A DNA stretch of 64,000 nucleotides from an uncultured Desulfomicrobiaceae bacterium. GTDB taxonomy: Bacteria; Desulfobacterota; Desulfovibrionia; Desulfovibrionales; Desulfomicrobiaceae. The stretch is from NCBI GenBank assembly GCA_937989665.1, contig CALKRN010000014.1:1-64000 (forward strand). The letters run 5' to 3'. The position numbers and the translations under genes are program-made. This document shows, piece after piece, positions 26,643 through 36,030 of this stretch. Below the pieces are notes generated by a model. That model did not search any database. It had not been told where the DNA came from and saw only the letters and a list, made by a program, of their open reading frames with translations. How positions within the stretch are numbered: the stretch's first letter is position 1; every line of letters starts with the position of its first letter.

Positions 26643-27488
26643 ATGGAAATGTTCCGTCATCCGGACACGGTGCGGGATCTTGTGGCGTCCTGGCGCTTCC
26701 GGGGGCATCGGATCGGATTCGTCCCGACGATGGGGTACTGGCACGCGGGCCATCTCCGTCTCGTGGAGGCGGCACGAGCGCGCTGCACCAAGGTCGTGGC
26801 CTCTATTTTTGTCAACCCGACACAGTTTGGCCCCAACGAGGACCTGGCTGCCTATCCACGGAACTTGGATCGCGATCTTGCGCTTGCCCAGCGTCATGGC
26901 GTGGACCTGGTGTTTTGTCCGGGCCCAGCGGAGATGTACGAGCCAGAGCATGACACATGGGTGGAGGTGCCCCGGCTCTCCCAGCGACTTTGTGGTGCCT
27001 CACGGCCGGGCCATTTTCGCGGAGTGGCGACGGTGGTGACGAAGCTTTTTTGGATCATCCAACCCCACCTCGCCTTTTTTGGCGAGAAGGACTGGCAGCA
27101 GCTCGTCATCATCCGCACCATGGCGCGTCAGCTCTCCTGCCCGGTGGAGATTGTCGGCTGCCCCATAGTGCGGGAAGCCGATGGTCTCGCCATGAGCTCC
27201 CGCAACGCCTACTTGACAGCGGAGGAGCGAGCCCAGGCCCCGGCCCTCTTTGCCATGCTCCAGCACCTGCACCGCTTGGTGGAGGCAGGGCAGACAGACG
27301 TGGCCTCGCTCACAGAGGCTGGCAGAGAATACCTCGCTACCCATCTCCCTCTAGGGCGCCTTGACTATCTCCAATTCGTCCACCCCGACACCTTGGAACC
27401 CCGTCTTGTTGTCGAGCCTCCCACCTTGGCCATGGCCGCACTTTTTTTGGGAAAGGCGCGGCTTATCGACAACCATCGCCTTGTCTAA
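26643..27488 (+). CDS. panC: pantothenate synthetase
   Basis: A 281-residue enzyme that joins pantoate and beta-alanine with ATP. The HIGH-like motif is HAGH in TMGYWHAGHLRLVEAA, FVNPTQFGPNEDL follows, and the KMSKS-like element is MSSRNAYL. GGAGG lies 7 bp before the ATG. It is the first gene of a complete panC-panD-panB set. Confidence 0.95.
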   Translation: MEMFRHPDTVRDLVASWRFRGHRIGFVPTMGYWHAGHLRLVEAARARCTKVVASIFVNPTQFGPNEDLAAYPRNLDRDLALAQRHGVDLVFCPGPAEMYEPEHDTWVEVPRLSQRLCGASRPGHFRGVATVVTKLFWIIQPHLAFFGEKDWQQLVIIRTMARQLSCPVEIVGCPIVREADGLAMSSRNAYLTAEERAQAPALFAMLQHLHRLVEAGQTDVASLTEAGREYLATHLPLGRLDYLQFVHPDTLEPRLVVEPPTLAMAALFLGKARLIDNHRLV

Positions 27489-27532
27489 CGATGGCAGCCC
27501 CGCATACCTGGGGCAATGAAGAGGGCTTTTCT

Positions 27533-27886
27533 ATGCGACGCACCTTGCTATGGGCCAAACTGCATCGCCTGACGGTGACAGGCAGTTGTCTTGACTACGA
27601 GGGATCGATTGCCATCTGCCCGCGCTTGCTCGAGGTATCTGGTATTATCCCCCACGAACGGGTAGAGGTTTACAACGTCACAAATGGCGCGCGGTTTGCT
27701 ACCTATGCCATCCGTGGCAATCCTGGCGAGGTCCTCGTCAATGGCGCGGCCGCCCGTCTCGCTCTGCCTGGAGACACGATCATCGTCGCAGCCTATGCCC
27801 AGCTGAGTCCAGAAGAGATCGCTACCCATCGGCCACGGGTCGTGCTCGTGGGGGCAGGCAACGCCGTTGTGGAGGTGCGCGGATGA
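27533..27886 (+). CDS. panD: aspartate 1-decarboxylase
   Basis: A 117-residue pyruvoyl enzyme making beta-alanine. The self-cleavage site is Gly-Ser in LDYEGSIAI, and the catalytic Lys region KLHRLTVTG and NVTNGARFATYAI are present. The start at 27533 (MRRTLLWAKLH) matches the family N-terminus, while the frame from 27491 would add 14 unlikely residues. It overlaps panB by ATGA. Confidence 0.95.
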   Translation: MRRTLLWAKLHRLTVTGSCLDYEGSIAICPRLLEVSGIIPHERVEVYNVTNGARFATYAIRGNPGEVLVNGAAARLALPGDTIIVAAYAQLSPEEIATHRPRVVLVGAGNAVVEVRG

Positions 27887-28722
27887 AAGGGGTGCTCGAA
27901 TTTGCCGCGGCCAAGGCCGCTGGTGAGAAGCTTGTGATGGTGACGGCCTATGACTACCCCTCGGCGTTTTGTGCCGAAGCCGCGGGGGTGGACCTTATCT
28001 TGGTGGGGGACTCCTTGGGTATGGTGGTGCTCGGCCATGATTCCACCGTTCCGGTCACCATAGAGGACATGGTCCGTCATACGCAGGCCGTGCGGCGTGG
28101 AGCGCGGGAAACCTTTGTGCTGGCAGATTTGCCTTTTTGGGGCACGTGCAGCGTGGAGCGCGCCCTGCAATGGAGTGGACGCCTGGTGCAGGAAGGCGGC
28201 TGCCATGGAGTCAAACTCGAGGGCGGGCGGGGCGTGGCAGCGCACGTGGAGGCGATTGTCCGTGCCGGGGTGCCGGTGTGTGGCCATATTGGCCTGACGC
28301 CCCAATCGGCCACGGCCCTTGGCGGATATCGCGTGCAAGGGAAGACCGCGGCTGCGGCCCGCGGGCTGCTTGCCGATGCCCTGGCCCTGGAGGCTGCCGG
28401 GGCATTCATGGTGGTCCTGGAGTGCATCCCGACCCCGCTGGCGCAGGCCATTACGGAGCGGCTCGCCATCCCGACGATTGGCATCGGTGCTGGACCATTG
28501 TGTGATGGGCAGGTGCTTGTGTGGCACGACCTGCTTGGCCTCTATCCCCGCAAGCCGCCAAAATTCGTGCGCCAATACGCTGCCTTGGGCGAAGCTGCCC
28601 GCCAAGGCTTGGCGGCGTACTGTGCCGAGGTGCGCCAAGGGAGCTTCCCGGCACCGGAACACGGGTTTCTCATGGACGAGGCCGAGCTCGCCGCGGCTTT
28701 GGAAGAGATAAGTTTCGAGTAG
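27883..28722 (+). CDS. panB: 3-methyl-2-oxobutanoate hydroxymethyltransferase
   Basis: A 279-residue TIM-barrel enzyme that makes ketopantoate from 2-oxoisovalerate and methylene-tetrahydrofolate. Marks: MVTAYDYPSAFCAEAAGVDLILVGDSLGMVVLGHDST, GVKLEGG, HIGLTPQS and IGIGAGPLCDGQVLV. With panC and panD it gives all pantothenate-specific steps except ketopantoate reductase. Confidence 0.96.
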   Translation: MKGVLEFAAAKAAGEKLVMVTAYDYPSAFCAEAAGVDLILVGDSLGMVVLGHDSTVPVTIEDMVRHTQAVRRGARETFVLADLPFWGTCSVERALQWSGRLVQEGGCHGVKLEGGRGVAAHVEAIVRAGVPVCGHIGLTPQSATALGGYRVQGKTAAAARGLLADALALEAAGAFMVVLECIPTPLAQAITERLAIPTIGIGAGPLCDGQVLVWHDLLGLYPRKPPKFVRQYAALGEAARQGLAAYCAEVRQGSFPAPEHGFLMDEAELAAALEEISFE

Positions 28723-28853
28723 GTTCTTGTATCAATCAAATCCGAAAAAGGTGATGCCGAGCCGGGGCGCTTGTGGCTTGACGGGCGGGAGAACCTGTGG
28801 TTGCCCCACAGAGGAAACGCCTTCGACCCGCACCGTATTCGAGGAGTGAGGCG

Positions 28854-29261
28854 ATGACGACTTCGCAACCTGCCGCTTCGTTTACCGAGCATGAACTTCG
28901 GGGGATGATCGCCCAGATCATCTCGGCTGATTTTGAGCCGCGCATTCGTGCGCAAATGCATGCTGCTTTCGATGAACTACTCCAGGAACGGCTGGCGGCG
29001 TTTGTGCGCGACAATGAGCTTCGTGTCCGAGAATTCTCTCTCATGGAGCGGATCGTGCGGGTAGAAGAGGAGCTAAAAGCCCTACGAGAAATTGAAGCCG
29101 CGCGATTCGAAACAACGGAAAATCGGTTTCAGGCCTTGCAGCGAGAGATGGACAAGCGTTTTGAGGCAATGGACAAGCGCTTTTCTGTCCTTCAATGGAC
29201 GATTGGCTTAGGGTTTACGTGTATGATCGCGTTTCTCTCTTTCCTCAAGCTGTGGTCCTAG
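28854..29261 (+). CDS. coiled-coil protein with a C-terminal membrane anchor
   Basis: A 135-residue protein of unknown function. The middle (about residues 55-110) is a charged coiled coil with a repeated RFxALQREMDKRFEAMDKRF element. The last 20 residues form one hydrophobic helix (WTIGLGFTCMIAFLSFL). GGAG precedes the ATG at 28854. The 3' end overlaps the convergent membrane-protein gene by 54 bp. Such tail-anchored coiled coils are common and not diagnostic. Confidence 0.65.
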   Translation: MTTSQPAASFTEHELRGMIAQIISADFEPRIRAQMHAAFDELLQERLAAFVRDNELRVREFSLMERIVRVEEELKALREIEAARFETTENRFQALQREMDKRFEAMDKRFSVLQWTIGLGFTCMIAFLSFLKLWS

Positions 29262-30698
29262 ACGCCGAGAGGGGGCGATACGCTCATAAAGCAAGAGCTC
29301 TCCGTGTCGGGAGCGCAGGAAAAATCCCGGAAGGATTCCATGCCGGGCGAGAGGATGGACCCGAGTAAGCTGGTCATCACCGCTGCTATCTACAACGACA
29401 AAGCGAGCAAAAAGGCTTGGGGTGCGCAGGGCACTTTGGAATTCGTATTCGTAGGGTAAAAGGAAGCGCTGCGGATTTCCCTCAAGCAAGACAATCGGAA
29501 AGAGCCGGGCGTCGTCGAGGAGGACCGTGCCAGGTTCATGGCGGAGGACCGCCACAAGCTCCCTTTCTGCGATCCAGGAGTGGACCTGGGTCCTCCCAAC
29601 GACAATTTGGCGCAACGACTCCGCCCCCTCCAATTGGGGCAGGAGCCAGCTCGCCACAAAGGCCCCAAGGAGGGCAAGGCGCAGGAACCGGCGGGGCTGC
29701 GGGAGGACACATGCGCCACATTCCTGGGTGCCGTGGGCAAGAAGACTGCAAGCCCAAAAGAGCGGCACGGTCTCGGTTCGAAGTGGCATCCCTAGAGCCC
29801 CTTGGAGGAAAATCCACAGCAGCGGCATTCCCATCATGATCAGGGTGGTGGGCCAGCAGCCCTGGCGCCGAAAGACGGTATCTGCCCCGACGACAATCCA
29901 TGGCAGCAAGGAAAACCAGGACGAGGCGAGGAAGCTTCCCATTTGCCGCACGCCGTTGGCCAGGCCCGGCGAAGAGGTCCCTTTTTCTATTAACCCCAGC
30001 TGCCAGCCCTCGAAGAAGGCCCAGGGATGACCGAGGAAGATCCAGTTCAAGTAGGCCCAGCCGGCCATCATGAAGAGGGATGGTGTCAGGGCGGTGCCGA
30101 AGATCGCGAGATTTTCGCGTACCGGGCGGCTTTCCATGGTTACGGGCAGCACCATGATCGGCACCAAAAGGACGGCCTCGTACGCCGTGAGAAAAATGGA
30201 CGAAGATACGAGGCCGAAGAGAAAAAGATGCACGGTGGCTTGGCTGGCACAGTAGCGCCGTAACCACACAAACGAAGCAAGAAGAGAGAGGGTGAGCAGG
30301 CCTGCGCGCGGGCTTTGGCTTAGCAGGTGGAGCCCCGGCGGGGTGGCAGCGAGGGCAATCCCCAGGGCAAGGACCCAGGGGTCGTTTTGGGCCCGGCGCA
30401 TCCAGGCGATGGCTGCTGCCAAAAGAAGGCCGCCAATGGCTGCTGTCCCCCAAAGAGGGCTTTGGGTGATCAAGACGAAGGCATAGGGCAGCGGCGGGGA
30501 GACAAAGCCAAGGTTTTCGAGACGGGGTGGCCGACCATGGAAGACGAGAAGGGCCTTTTCGCCGAGATAAAGGAGTTCTCGTTCAATAACGCCTTGGTGG
30601 GCGAGTAGCGTGTTCCACAGCCCGATGAGGAGGGTTGCCGTGGCCCATATCCCCACGGCGGCCCAACTAGTGCGGTGGGGCCATACGGGTGAGGCCAT
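29208..30698 (-). CDS. polytopic membrane protein, probable GT-C-type glycosyltransferase
   Basis: About 496 residues with around ten hydrophobic segments in residues 10-380 and a soluble C-terminal part. The layout resembles GT39/GT83-type lipid-linked sugar transferases, but the usual N-terminal acidic pair is not obvious, so the assignment is tentative. The start at 30698 lies inside the end of the upstream glycosyltransferase gene (32-bp overlap); the frame up to 30842 is a shadow. It is the last gene of the exopolysaccharide cluster and overlaps the convergent coiled-coil gene at its 3' end. Confidence 0.6.
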   Translation of the reverse strand: MASPVWPHRTSWAAVGIWATATLLIGLWNTLLAHQGVIERELLYLGEKALLVFHGRPPRLENLGFVSPPLPYAFVLITQSPLWGTAAIGGLLLAAAIAWMRRAQNDPWVLALGIALAATPPGLHLLSQSPRAGLLTLSLLASFVWLRRYCASQATVHLFLFGLVSSSIFLTAYEAVLLVPIMVLPVTMESRPVRENLAIFGTALTPSLFMMAGWAYLNWIFLGHPWAFFEGWQLGLIEKGTSSPGLANGVRQMGSFLASSWFSLLPWIVVGADTVFRRQGCWPTTLIMMGMPLLWIFLQGALGMPLRTETVPLFWACSLLAHGTQECGACVLPQPRRFLRLALLGAFVASWLLPQLEGAESLRQIVVGRTQVHSWIAERELVAVLRHEPGTVLLDDARLFPIVLLEGNPQRFLLPYEYEFQSALRTPSLFARFVVVDSSGDDQLTRVHPLARHGILPGFFLRSRHGELLLYERIAPSRRLGPQLEEREKRDHTRKP

Positions 30699-32571
30699 GT
30701 TCGGTTTTTTCCCAGTAGAAGGGTTTGGCCACCAGTTGCCATAGGGCTTTGTAGGCAGCCACCGAGTGGAAGAAGAGCCAGTACAAGGGGTTGAGGAGGG
30801 CAACCGGAAGAAGGCCGTAGATCTTGCGGCGATAGACGGCAATCATGTTGAGGTAGATGCCAAAAAAGTTACCGATCAGCAGGTTGAAAAGGCCGATATA
30901 GACAAGAAGAGGCGGGAAAAAAGGGTCGAGGGCCTTTGTGCCGGTGGCGAGCCAACCGAGAAAAACGGCCCAGACGATGGGATTACAGAGAAAAAGCAGC
31001 GGGGTGCCGAGAATGAAGAGCTGGAAGCCAAGCCAATTTTTGAAGCCAAGGCGTCGCAGCATTTGGAGCGGACGGCGGTTATAGACAAGGGCAGTTTGGA
31101 GGTAGCCTTTGATCCAGCGGGAGCGTTGGCGGATCCAATTGCGATAGCGGCTGTTGGCCTCTTCGAAGGTCGTGGAGTTGATGATCCCGACACGAAAGCC
31201 GCTTGCGCAAGCCCGGATGCCGAGGTCGGCGTCTTCGGTGACGTTGAAGGGGTCCCAGGCCCCAAGTTCCTTGAGAATCCGAGTCCGGAAATGGTTGCTC
31301 GTCCCGCCGAGAGGGATGGGCAACCCCAGGCGGTCCAGGCCAGGAAGGAGGTAATCAAACCAGTAGGAATATTCCAGGGTAAAGAGTTTGGTGATGAGGT
31401 TTTCCCGTGCGTTGAAGTAGTTGAGGGCGGCCTGAAAGCAGACGACTGTTTCCGGATTTTTACGGAAGGCCACCACCGCCTTCTTGAGTTGATCTGGTTC
31501 GGGGCGATCTTCAGCGTCATAGATGGTGAGAAATTCTCCTCGGCTAAAAAACACCCCATAATTGCAGGCTTTGGGCTTGGTCTTGGGCTGGGCGTCCGGG
31601 AGGATGAGAAAGCGCCAGTTGCCAGGCGGGGCCGCGGCTTTGGCGGCCTCGAGGGTGGCGGTGTCGTCCTCTTCGAGGAGCAACAGGACATCGAGCTTAT
31701 GCTGGGGGTAGTCCATGGCCTTCAGGGCATGGACAAGGTGCCCAACAACCTCAGGCTCCCGGTAGACTGGCACGAGGATGGTATAGACCGGGAGCTCTTC
31801 GTCTCGGAGCGTTCGCACTTCTTCGTTGGTAACGGGTTCGGCGAGTTCTTGGCCCGCACCAACGAGACTTACGAGGAGTTTAAAGAGGACAGACACAAGA
31901 AAAAGGACTTGGACCGCGGCAAAGAAGAACTGCGCCGCTAGGATGGGGTGGAAGTAGAAGAGGAAAAGGGCCGCGTTCCCCAAAAAACCCAAAGCGAGGA
32001 TTTGGCGGCGGGTAAAGACAGGATTGGCGGACTCTTCCGGGGCGCGGTAGAAAAGCCCGTGGATGGCTTCATCGAGCATCTCGTGGCGGTAGATGCGCTG
32101 GACGAGGCGGGCAAAATCGAGGTCAGTGACGAGATGGAGGCGAAAGGCCGTGGCCTCGGGAAAGGTGGCGGCAAAAAATGCCTGCCGGTCCGTGGCGCAG
32201 GGGTAGTCGGTGAGGAGGTGGAGGACCGTGCCCTCTTGGTACCACGGCAGAAGGTGGGTCGAGACGACCTCTTGGAAGGAGAGGCGGTGGGCGAGTTCCA
32301 CCTGGGCGTGGCGCAGCAGCTCGTCCACCCCGTCCCGGAAGAAGGGGATACAATATTGGTCTGCCAAGGCCTGAAAGAGATCCAGACGTCGGATCTTTCC
32401 CAGGCTCATGAGGATCCAACCCAGGCGACCGCCGCGTTCTTTTTGGACCTCAAGGGCTTCAGCGATGTCAGCCTCGGTAATGAGTCCAGAGTCGAGAAGG
32501 AGTTCTCCTAAACGGGGGAAGACGGTTGCTTTAGAAGCGCAGCCACAGTCCCACATAGACCCCACCGTCAT
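30667..32571 (-). CDS. family 2 glycosyltransferase with N-terminal MshEN c-di-GMP-binding domain
   Basis: A 634-residue inner-membrane protein resembling NfrB of E. coli. Residues 20-43 and 49-72 are two 24-residue RLGxxL...Q motifs joined by a 5-residue linker (KERGG), the layout of MshEN c-di-GMP-binding domains. About two TM helices follow, then a processive GT2 domain with PVYREPE, DAEDRPEP, VTEDADLG and QRSRWIKG, then C-terminal TM helices. It likely polymerises and exports a sugar chain when c-di-GMP is bound. The start is uncertain (32571 or 32556), and its 5' end overlaps the outer-membrane protein gene. Confidence 0.85.
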   Translation of the reverse strand: MTVGSMWDCGCASKATVFPRLGELLLDSGLITEADIAEALEVQKERGGRLGWILMSLGKIRRLDLFQALADQYCIPFFRDGVDELLRHAQVELAHRLSFQEVVSTHLLPWYQEGTVLHLLTDYPCATDRQAFFAATFPEATAFRLHLVTDLDFARLVQRIYRHEMLDEAIHGLFYRAPEESANPVFTRRQILALGFLGNAALFLFYFHPILAAQFFFAAVQVLFLVSVLFKLLVSLVGAGQELAEPVTNEEVRTLRDEELPVYTILVPVYREPEVVGHLVHALKAMDYPQHKLDVLLLLEEDDTATLEAAKAAAPPGNWRFLILPDAQPKTKPKACNYGVFFSRGEFLTIYDAEDRPEPDQLKKAVVAFRKNPETVVCFQAALNYFNARENLITKLFTLEYSYWFDYLLPGLDRLGLPIPLGGTSNHFRTRILKELGAWDPFNVTEDADLGIRACASGFRVGIINSTTFEEANSRYRNWIRQRSRWIKGYLQTALVYNRRPLQMLRRLGFKNWLGFQLFILGTPLLFLCNPIVWAVFLGWLATGTKALDPFFPPLLVYIGLFNLLIGNFFGIYLNMIAVYRRKIYGLLPVALLNPLYWLFFHSVAAYKALWQLVAKPFYWEKTEHGLTRMAPPH

Positions 32572-33343
32572 ACCCCGTTCGTTCCCCCCACAGGTGCTGT
32601 TGCCAGGCCGCGGTCCATGCGAGGGTGTCTGTCATTGGGAGGATAGCGCCAAAGGTCCCTTTGAGGAGACGGTAGTCGCCGACAATCGTTTGGCCGCCAG
32701 CATGGCGGTCCTCGCCATTGCCCAAACCGTAATGGACTTCTACGGTGGCAAAAGGCGAGAACCAAGGCAAAAGAGAGAAGCCTCCTCCCACCATTGCCCG
32801 CACTTGTTCCGAAGGATAGCCGGCGTAGCAGCGCAGGCCGAGCTGGCTCTCCACGTATCCAGGTCGACCAGCAAGAGAGAAGCTGCGGCCAAGAAGGAAG
32901 GACGGCTCAAGGCCCAGGCGGCCATAACCTAGGGCTGGGGCATTGCTGAGGCTGTAGCCGGTGGGAAGGAGGGCGAGGAGCTGGCCGGAGACAACCGTTG
33001 TCGTGTTGTGCCAGAGGCGGCGGCGCCAGCCTACTTCCAGGTCCGCGACTCCGGCAGAGGCGGCATCTGTGGCGGAATCCGTCAGCCGTTGGAGGGGCAG
33101 TTTGGCCATGAGGGTATCCTCGGCCGTAAGGCCGTGCTCCACGTAAGTCTCCAGCTCGTATTTGGTGAAGTCCCCGCCCCGCCGATGGACGGAGCCCGTG
33201 TCGTCAAAGTAGCGGTCGGTGGTGGTCATGAGCGTTTTGATGGAAACAAAGGTCGCTCCTTCGGGCTGTACCCAAGCACCTGCACCCACCGGATGGGGAA
33301 GAACCAGCAAGGCAATGGCTAAAAAGAAGAGGGTGCGATTCAT
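32531..33343 (-). CDS. exported beta-barrel-like outer-membrane protein
   Basis: A 270-residue protein with a signal peptide (MNRTLFFLAIALLVLPHPVGAGA) and a mature part rich in alternating, Tyr/Trp/Gly-rich strands, ending in an aromatic residue (WLRF), as outer-membrane barrels do. GGAGG precedes the ATG. It overlaps the BcsB-like gene by 4 bp and the glycosyltransferase gene by 41 bp. In NfrAB- or Bcs-type systems an outer-membrane channel is expected in this position, so it may be the export pore; a transport role is inferred. Confidence 0.7.
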   Translation of the reverse strand: MNRTLFFLAIALLVLPHPVGAGAWVQPEGATFVSIKTLMTTTDRYFDDTGSVHRRGGDFTKYELETYVEHGLTAEDTLMAKLPLQRLTDSATDAASAGVADLEVGWRRRLWHNTTTVVSGQLLALLPTGYSLSNAPALGYGRLGLEPSFLLGRSFSLAGRPGYVESQLGLRCYAGYPSEQVRAMVGGGFSLLPWFSPFATVEVHYGLGNGEDRHAGGQTIVGDYRLLKGTFGAILPMTDTLAWTAAWQQHLWGERTGYDGGVYVGLWLRF

Positions 33344-35349
33344 GATGTCCTCCGTCCGGTGCGAAGATAGAGGATGGTGAGCCCTGCCACCAAGAGGACT
33401 GCCAGGACCAGGAAGAGGATGAGGCGGTACTCCTGGAGATACCAGAGCAGGTCTTTGCTCGTAGGTTGGATGACCCGGAATTTGTCGCCAATTTCGAAGA
33501 ATTGCCAAAGGTCTTCCTGAGTGACCATGAGGTTTGCCCCACCGGAGGCGTTTAGGAGGGTTGGCAGGGAGACGGGCAGGGGGGCTGGCCCGCTGGCAGC
33601 GAGGACTGGTCGGCCTTGGGCGTCGTGGAAAGTCTGGACCAAAGTAAGTGGGTTGTCTGGAGTAAAGCGCACGAGGGTTGCGCCAGTCAGGGGATTGCGG
33701 ATTTCCGTACTCGCCAAGGGGAGGACCAGGGGTTGGATGCCTGGTAGGGAGAGGTCCTCGGTGAGGATAAAGGCCTTTGCCGTGATGGGTTCGTCAGGAC
33801 GCACGAGCTGGAGGGCGAAGGGGGCCTTTGACCGCAACCGACCAAGGGCCTGGCAAAGGGCAAGGAGATGGGGGGCCTGCCGGATATGGGTTGCCGAACT
33901 TACTACCAGGCCGCGATCTCCCATCAAAGCAGGGAAATTGGCGAGGGTAAGTGGTGGGGATGCCTGGACGCCTTGGAGTTCAACGAACGAGTCTTCCAAA
34001 AGACTTGCCTGCATGGTTCGGCTCCATCCTCCTCGGCACATCTCCTGGGGGGAGGCATAACGAAAAACGACCTCGATGGTGCTGTCTGCCTGAAGGAGAC
34101 GGCCGGGGATTTCCACACGTATAAGGCGCCGGGAGCCTGCGCCGCGCAGCTCTTGGCTCTCGAGGACGCGTCCCCCAAGACGCACAAGCACTGCGGCGAG
34201 GTCGCCTTCGGGGATGGCGCTGTGGGCAAAGGAGAGGCCAAGGATAAGCGTCTTGGGCCATGCCCCCAATTGAGCAAGATGCAGGTGAAGGGGAATCACC
34301 ATATCGCCTTGGCCCTGGACCGTGCCTCCTGGGATGCCCAGGGCCGCCAGGGAGATGGCTGGGGTTGGCGGCTGCGTGTCCTGCAGTACCTCGGTCCCGT
34401 GGGCAGCGTGGGTGAGGAGGGCGGGCATCCATTGCGAGGCCAAAAACGTTCCCCCCTTGGGCGACAGGTAGAGGGTCGTGCCGGTCCAGCGGATATCTTC
34501 GGCAAAGTCGCCAAGGACAATGCTTGGCTCCAAGCCTGGGACAGTGGCCACCTCCATGGGCCGATCGCCCCAGGCCATGTGCCCGAAGGCGACGGCGAGA
34601 CGGCAAGCGGCCTCGAGCTGCGGGCGGCTGTCGCTCTGTTGGAGAAGGCGCGTTCCCAGGATGCCGGCCTCACGCACGGCCCCGCGTACCGTGCGGGCTG
34701 GGCCCTGGCGCAACATCTCAAAAAATGAGCTTGGTTCCACACGGATCCAGAGGCTCGTCGTCCGCGCATCCAGGCAGATATCCCCGCTCCAGGAGAGTTC
34801 TCCGCGGACTTCGAAGGAAATGGAGTCCTCCAACGGCGTGTTTTCCAGGGCGTCGAGCGGGGCTTCAAGGGTGATGGCCTCCCCGCGCACCGGGACCGCT
34901 GCCAGCGGGATGCCGCTCGCCCAGAGGGAGAGGCGGGAGTTGGGGTGCAGCCCTGGGGGGACGAGGGCGTGGATAATGACCCGGCTCCCCCGAGCTGAGG
35001 CCCCCTCGAACCAGGGAAGGCGGAAAGAGAGAAAAGGTTGGCTCCCTTGGGCGATTTGGGGCGACCTCCATCCGAGGGCGGCCAAGGTGAGACGCTGCCG
35101 CCAGGGGCGCCATTCCTTGGGCAGAGGCGGGGTGGTCGAGAGGACTGTGGCCCCAGTCATGGAAGCGGCCAAGGCCTCGGCCTCTTCTCGAAAGAGGAAG
35201 ACCCCAGCCAAAAGGAGACCGTTTCGTTCCCACAGGCCTGGGCCGCTCGAAAAAGGGGGAGGCATTTGGATGGTCCAGATATGGTCAGCACCCCACCCGG
35301 CGAGGGGCAGAGCGAAGATCGTCGTCACGATGGCGATCTTTAGGAACAT
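33340..35349 (-). CDS. BcsB-like periplasmic polysaccharide synthase subunit
   Basis: About 669 residues. A signal peptide (MFLKIAIVTTIFALPLAGWGA) is followed by two jelly-roll plus flavodoxin-like halves, as in cellulose synthase subunit BcsB, and one C-terminal TM helix (LILFLVLAVLLVAGLTILYL). BcsB guides the nascent glucan through the periplasm. The start is uncertain: 35349 has GAGGAGG touching the ATG, while 35415 overlaps the thioesterase stop by ATGA but lacks a ribosome site. A glycosyltransferase with a c-di-GMP domain lies two genes downstream. The polymer need not be cellulose. Confidence 0.75.
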   Translation of the reverse strand: MFLKIAIVTTIFALPLAGWGADHIWTIQMPPPFSSGPGLWERNGLLLAGVFLFREEAEALAASMTGATVLSTTPPLPKEWRPWRQRLTLAALGWRSPQIAQGSQPFLSFRLPWFEGASARGSRVIIHALVPPGLHPNSRLSLWASGIPLAAVPVRGEAITLEAPLDALENTPLEDSISFEVRGELSWSGDICLDARTTSLWIRVEPSSFFEMLRQGPARTVRGAVREAGILGTRLLQQSDSRPQLEAACRLAVAFGHMAWGDRPMEVATVPGLEPSIVLGDFAEDIRWTGTTLYLSPKGGTFLASQWMPALLTHAAHGTEVLQDTQPPTPAISLAALGIPGGTVQGQGDMVIPLHLHLAQLGAWPKTLILGLSFAHSAIPEGDLAAVLVRLGGRVLESQELRGAGSRRLIRVEIPGRLLQADSTIEVVFRYASPQEMCRGGWSRTMQASLLEDSFVELQGVQASPPLTLANFPALMGDRGLVVSSATHIRQAPHLLALCQALGRLRSKAPFALQLVRPDEPITAKAFILTEDLSLPGIQPLVLPLASTEIRNPLTGATLVRFTPDNPLTLVQTFHDAQGRPVLAASGPAPLPVSLPTLLNASGGANLMVTQEDLWQFFEIGDKFRVIQPTSKDLLWYLQEYRLILFLVLAVLLVAGLTILYLRTGRRTS

Positions 35350-35411
35350 CCTCCTCTGGTTGCTCCAGGAATGGAACCAGGGGCATTGGCAGGGGCGAAC
35401 CCATGTGGTCA

Positions 35412-35894
35412 TCATAGCTGTTCTGCGGTATCGTTGTTGGGAGGGGCGCTTGCCATTTGCGTGGGGATGGGGGCGGCAACGACCTCCCCGCGCACCGTCA
35501 CTTCCCCATCTACCCGAATCTCTACCTGGACCACGGCCTTGCTCCCGCGACGTTCGGTGAGGCGGGCTTGAAGCGCAAGGGGCGGCCCAAGGGGCGTAGG
35601 GCGAAGAAAATCCACCCGTAAGGATGCGGTCACGAGGCGAGGAGGATGACGGGGATCGTCCGCCAGGGCGGCAGCGGCGGTGGCCACACCATGGCAATCC
35701 ACGAGGGAGGCAAGCAGGCCGCCATAGACAAAACCAGGGACTGCGGTGTGCTCAGGTTTGGGGGTGAAGGTCGCGTGGCCGACTTCCCCATCCCAGAAGG
35801 TGGCAAGACCAAGGGCGTGTGGGTTGCGCACCCCACAGCCATAGCAGCATTGGTAGTGTGGCGGATAGCAGTCTTGAACGTGGATCGTGGCCAT
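35412..35894 (-). CDS. PaaI/hotdog-family thioesterase
   Basis: A 160-residue single-domain hotdog protein. It starts MATIHVQDCYPPHYQCCYGCG at 35894, with a Cys-rich N-terminus. The central helix region GFVYGGLLASLVDCHGVATAAA has the HGG/D-type active-site layout (here YGG...DCHG). The longer frame to 36260 runs through the tRNA gene and is not real. Members hydrolyse acyl-CoA thioesters. It precedes the BcsB-like gene with no gap but may be functionally unrelated. Confidence 0.75.
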   Translation of the reverse strand: MATIHVQDCYPPHYQCCYGCGVRNPHALGLATFWDGEVGHATFTPKPEHTAVPGFVYGGLLASLVDCHGVATAAAALADDPRHPPRLVTASLRVDFLRPTPLGPPLALQARLTERRGSKAVVQVEIRVDGEVTVRGEVVAAPIPTQMASAPPNNDTAEQL

Positions 35895-35917
35895 GGGGAG
35901 TGTGTCCTTGTGTAAGA

Positions 35918-35993
35918 TGGTGGGCCCAGCAGGGATCGAACCTGCAACCATCCGGTTATGAGCCGGGGGCTCTGCCAATTGAGCTATGGGCCC
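35918..35993 (-). tRNA. tRNA-Met (CAT), elongator type
   Basis: 76 nt with encoded CCA. The acceptor stem pairs GGGCCCA with TGGGCCC, the anticodon loop is CTCATAA with CAT at 34-36, and the T arm is GGTTCGATCCC. It lacks the unpaired first position of initiator tRNA. A tRNA-Ile2, whose C34 is modified to lysidine, cannot be fully excluded because it also has CAT. Confidence 0.85.
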
Positions 35994-36030
35994 GAGGACC
36001 GCGGTGGGTAAGACCCAGGGGGCGGGGAGG

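Noticed and set aside
35918-35993. tRNA-Ile2 (CAT, lysidine type)
   Set aside because: Not formally excluded, but the body looks more like elongator tRNA-Met; a tRNA model score is needed to decide.
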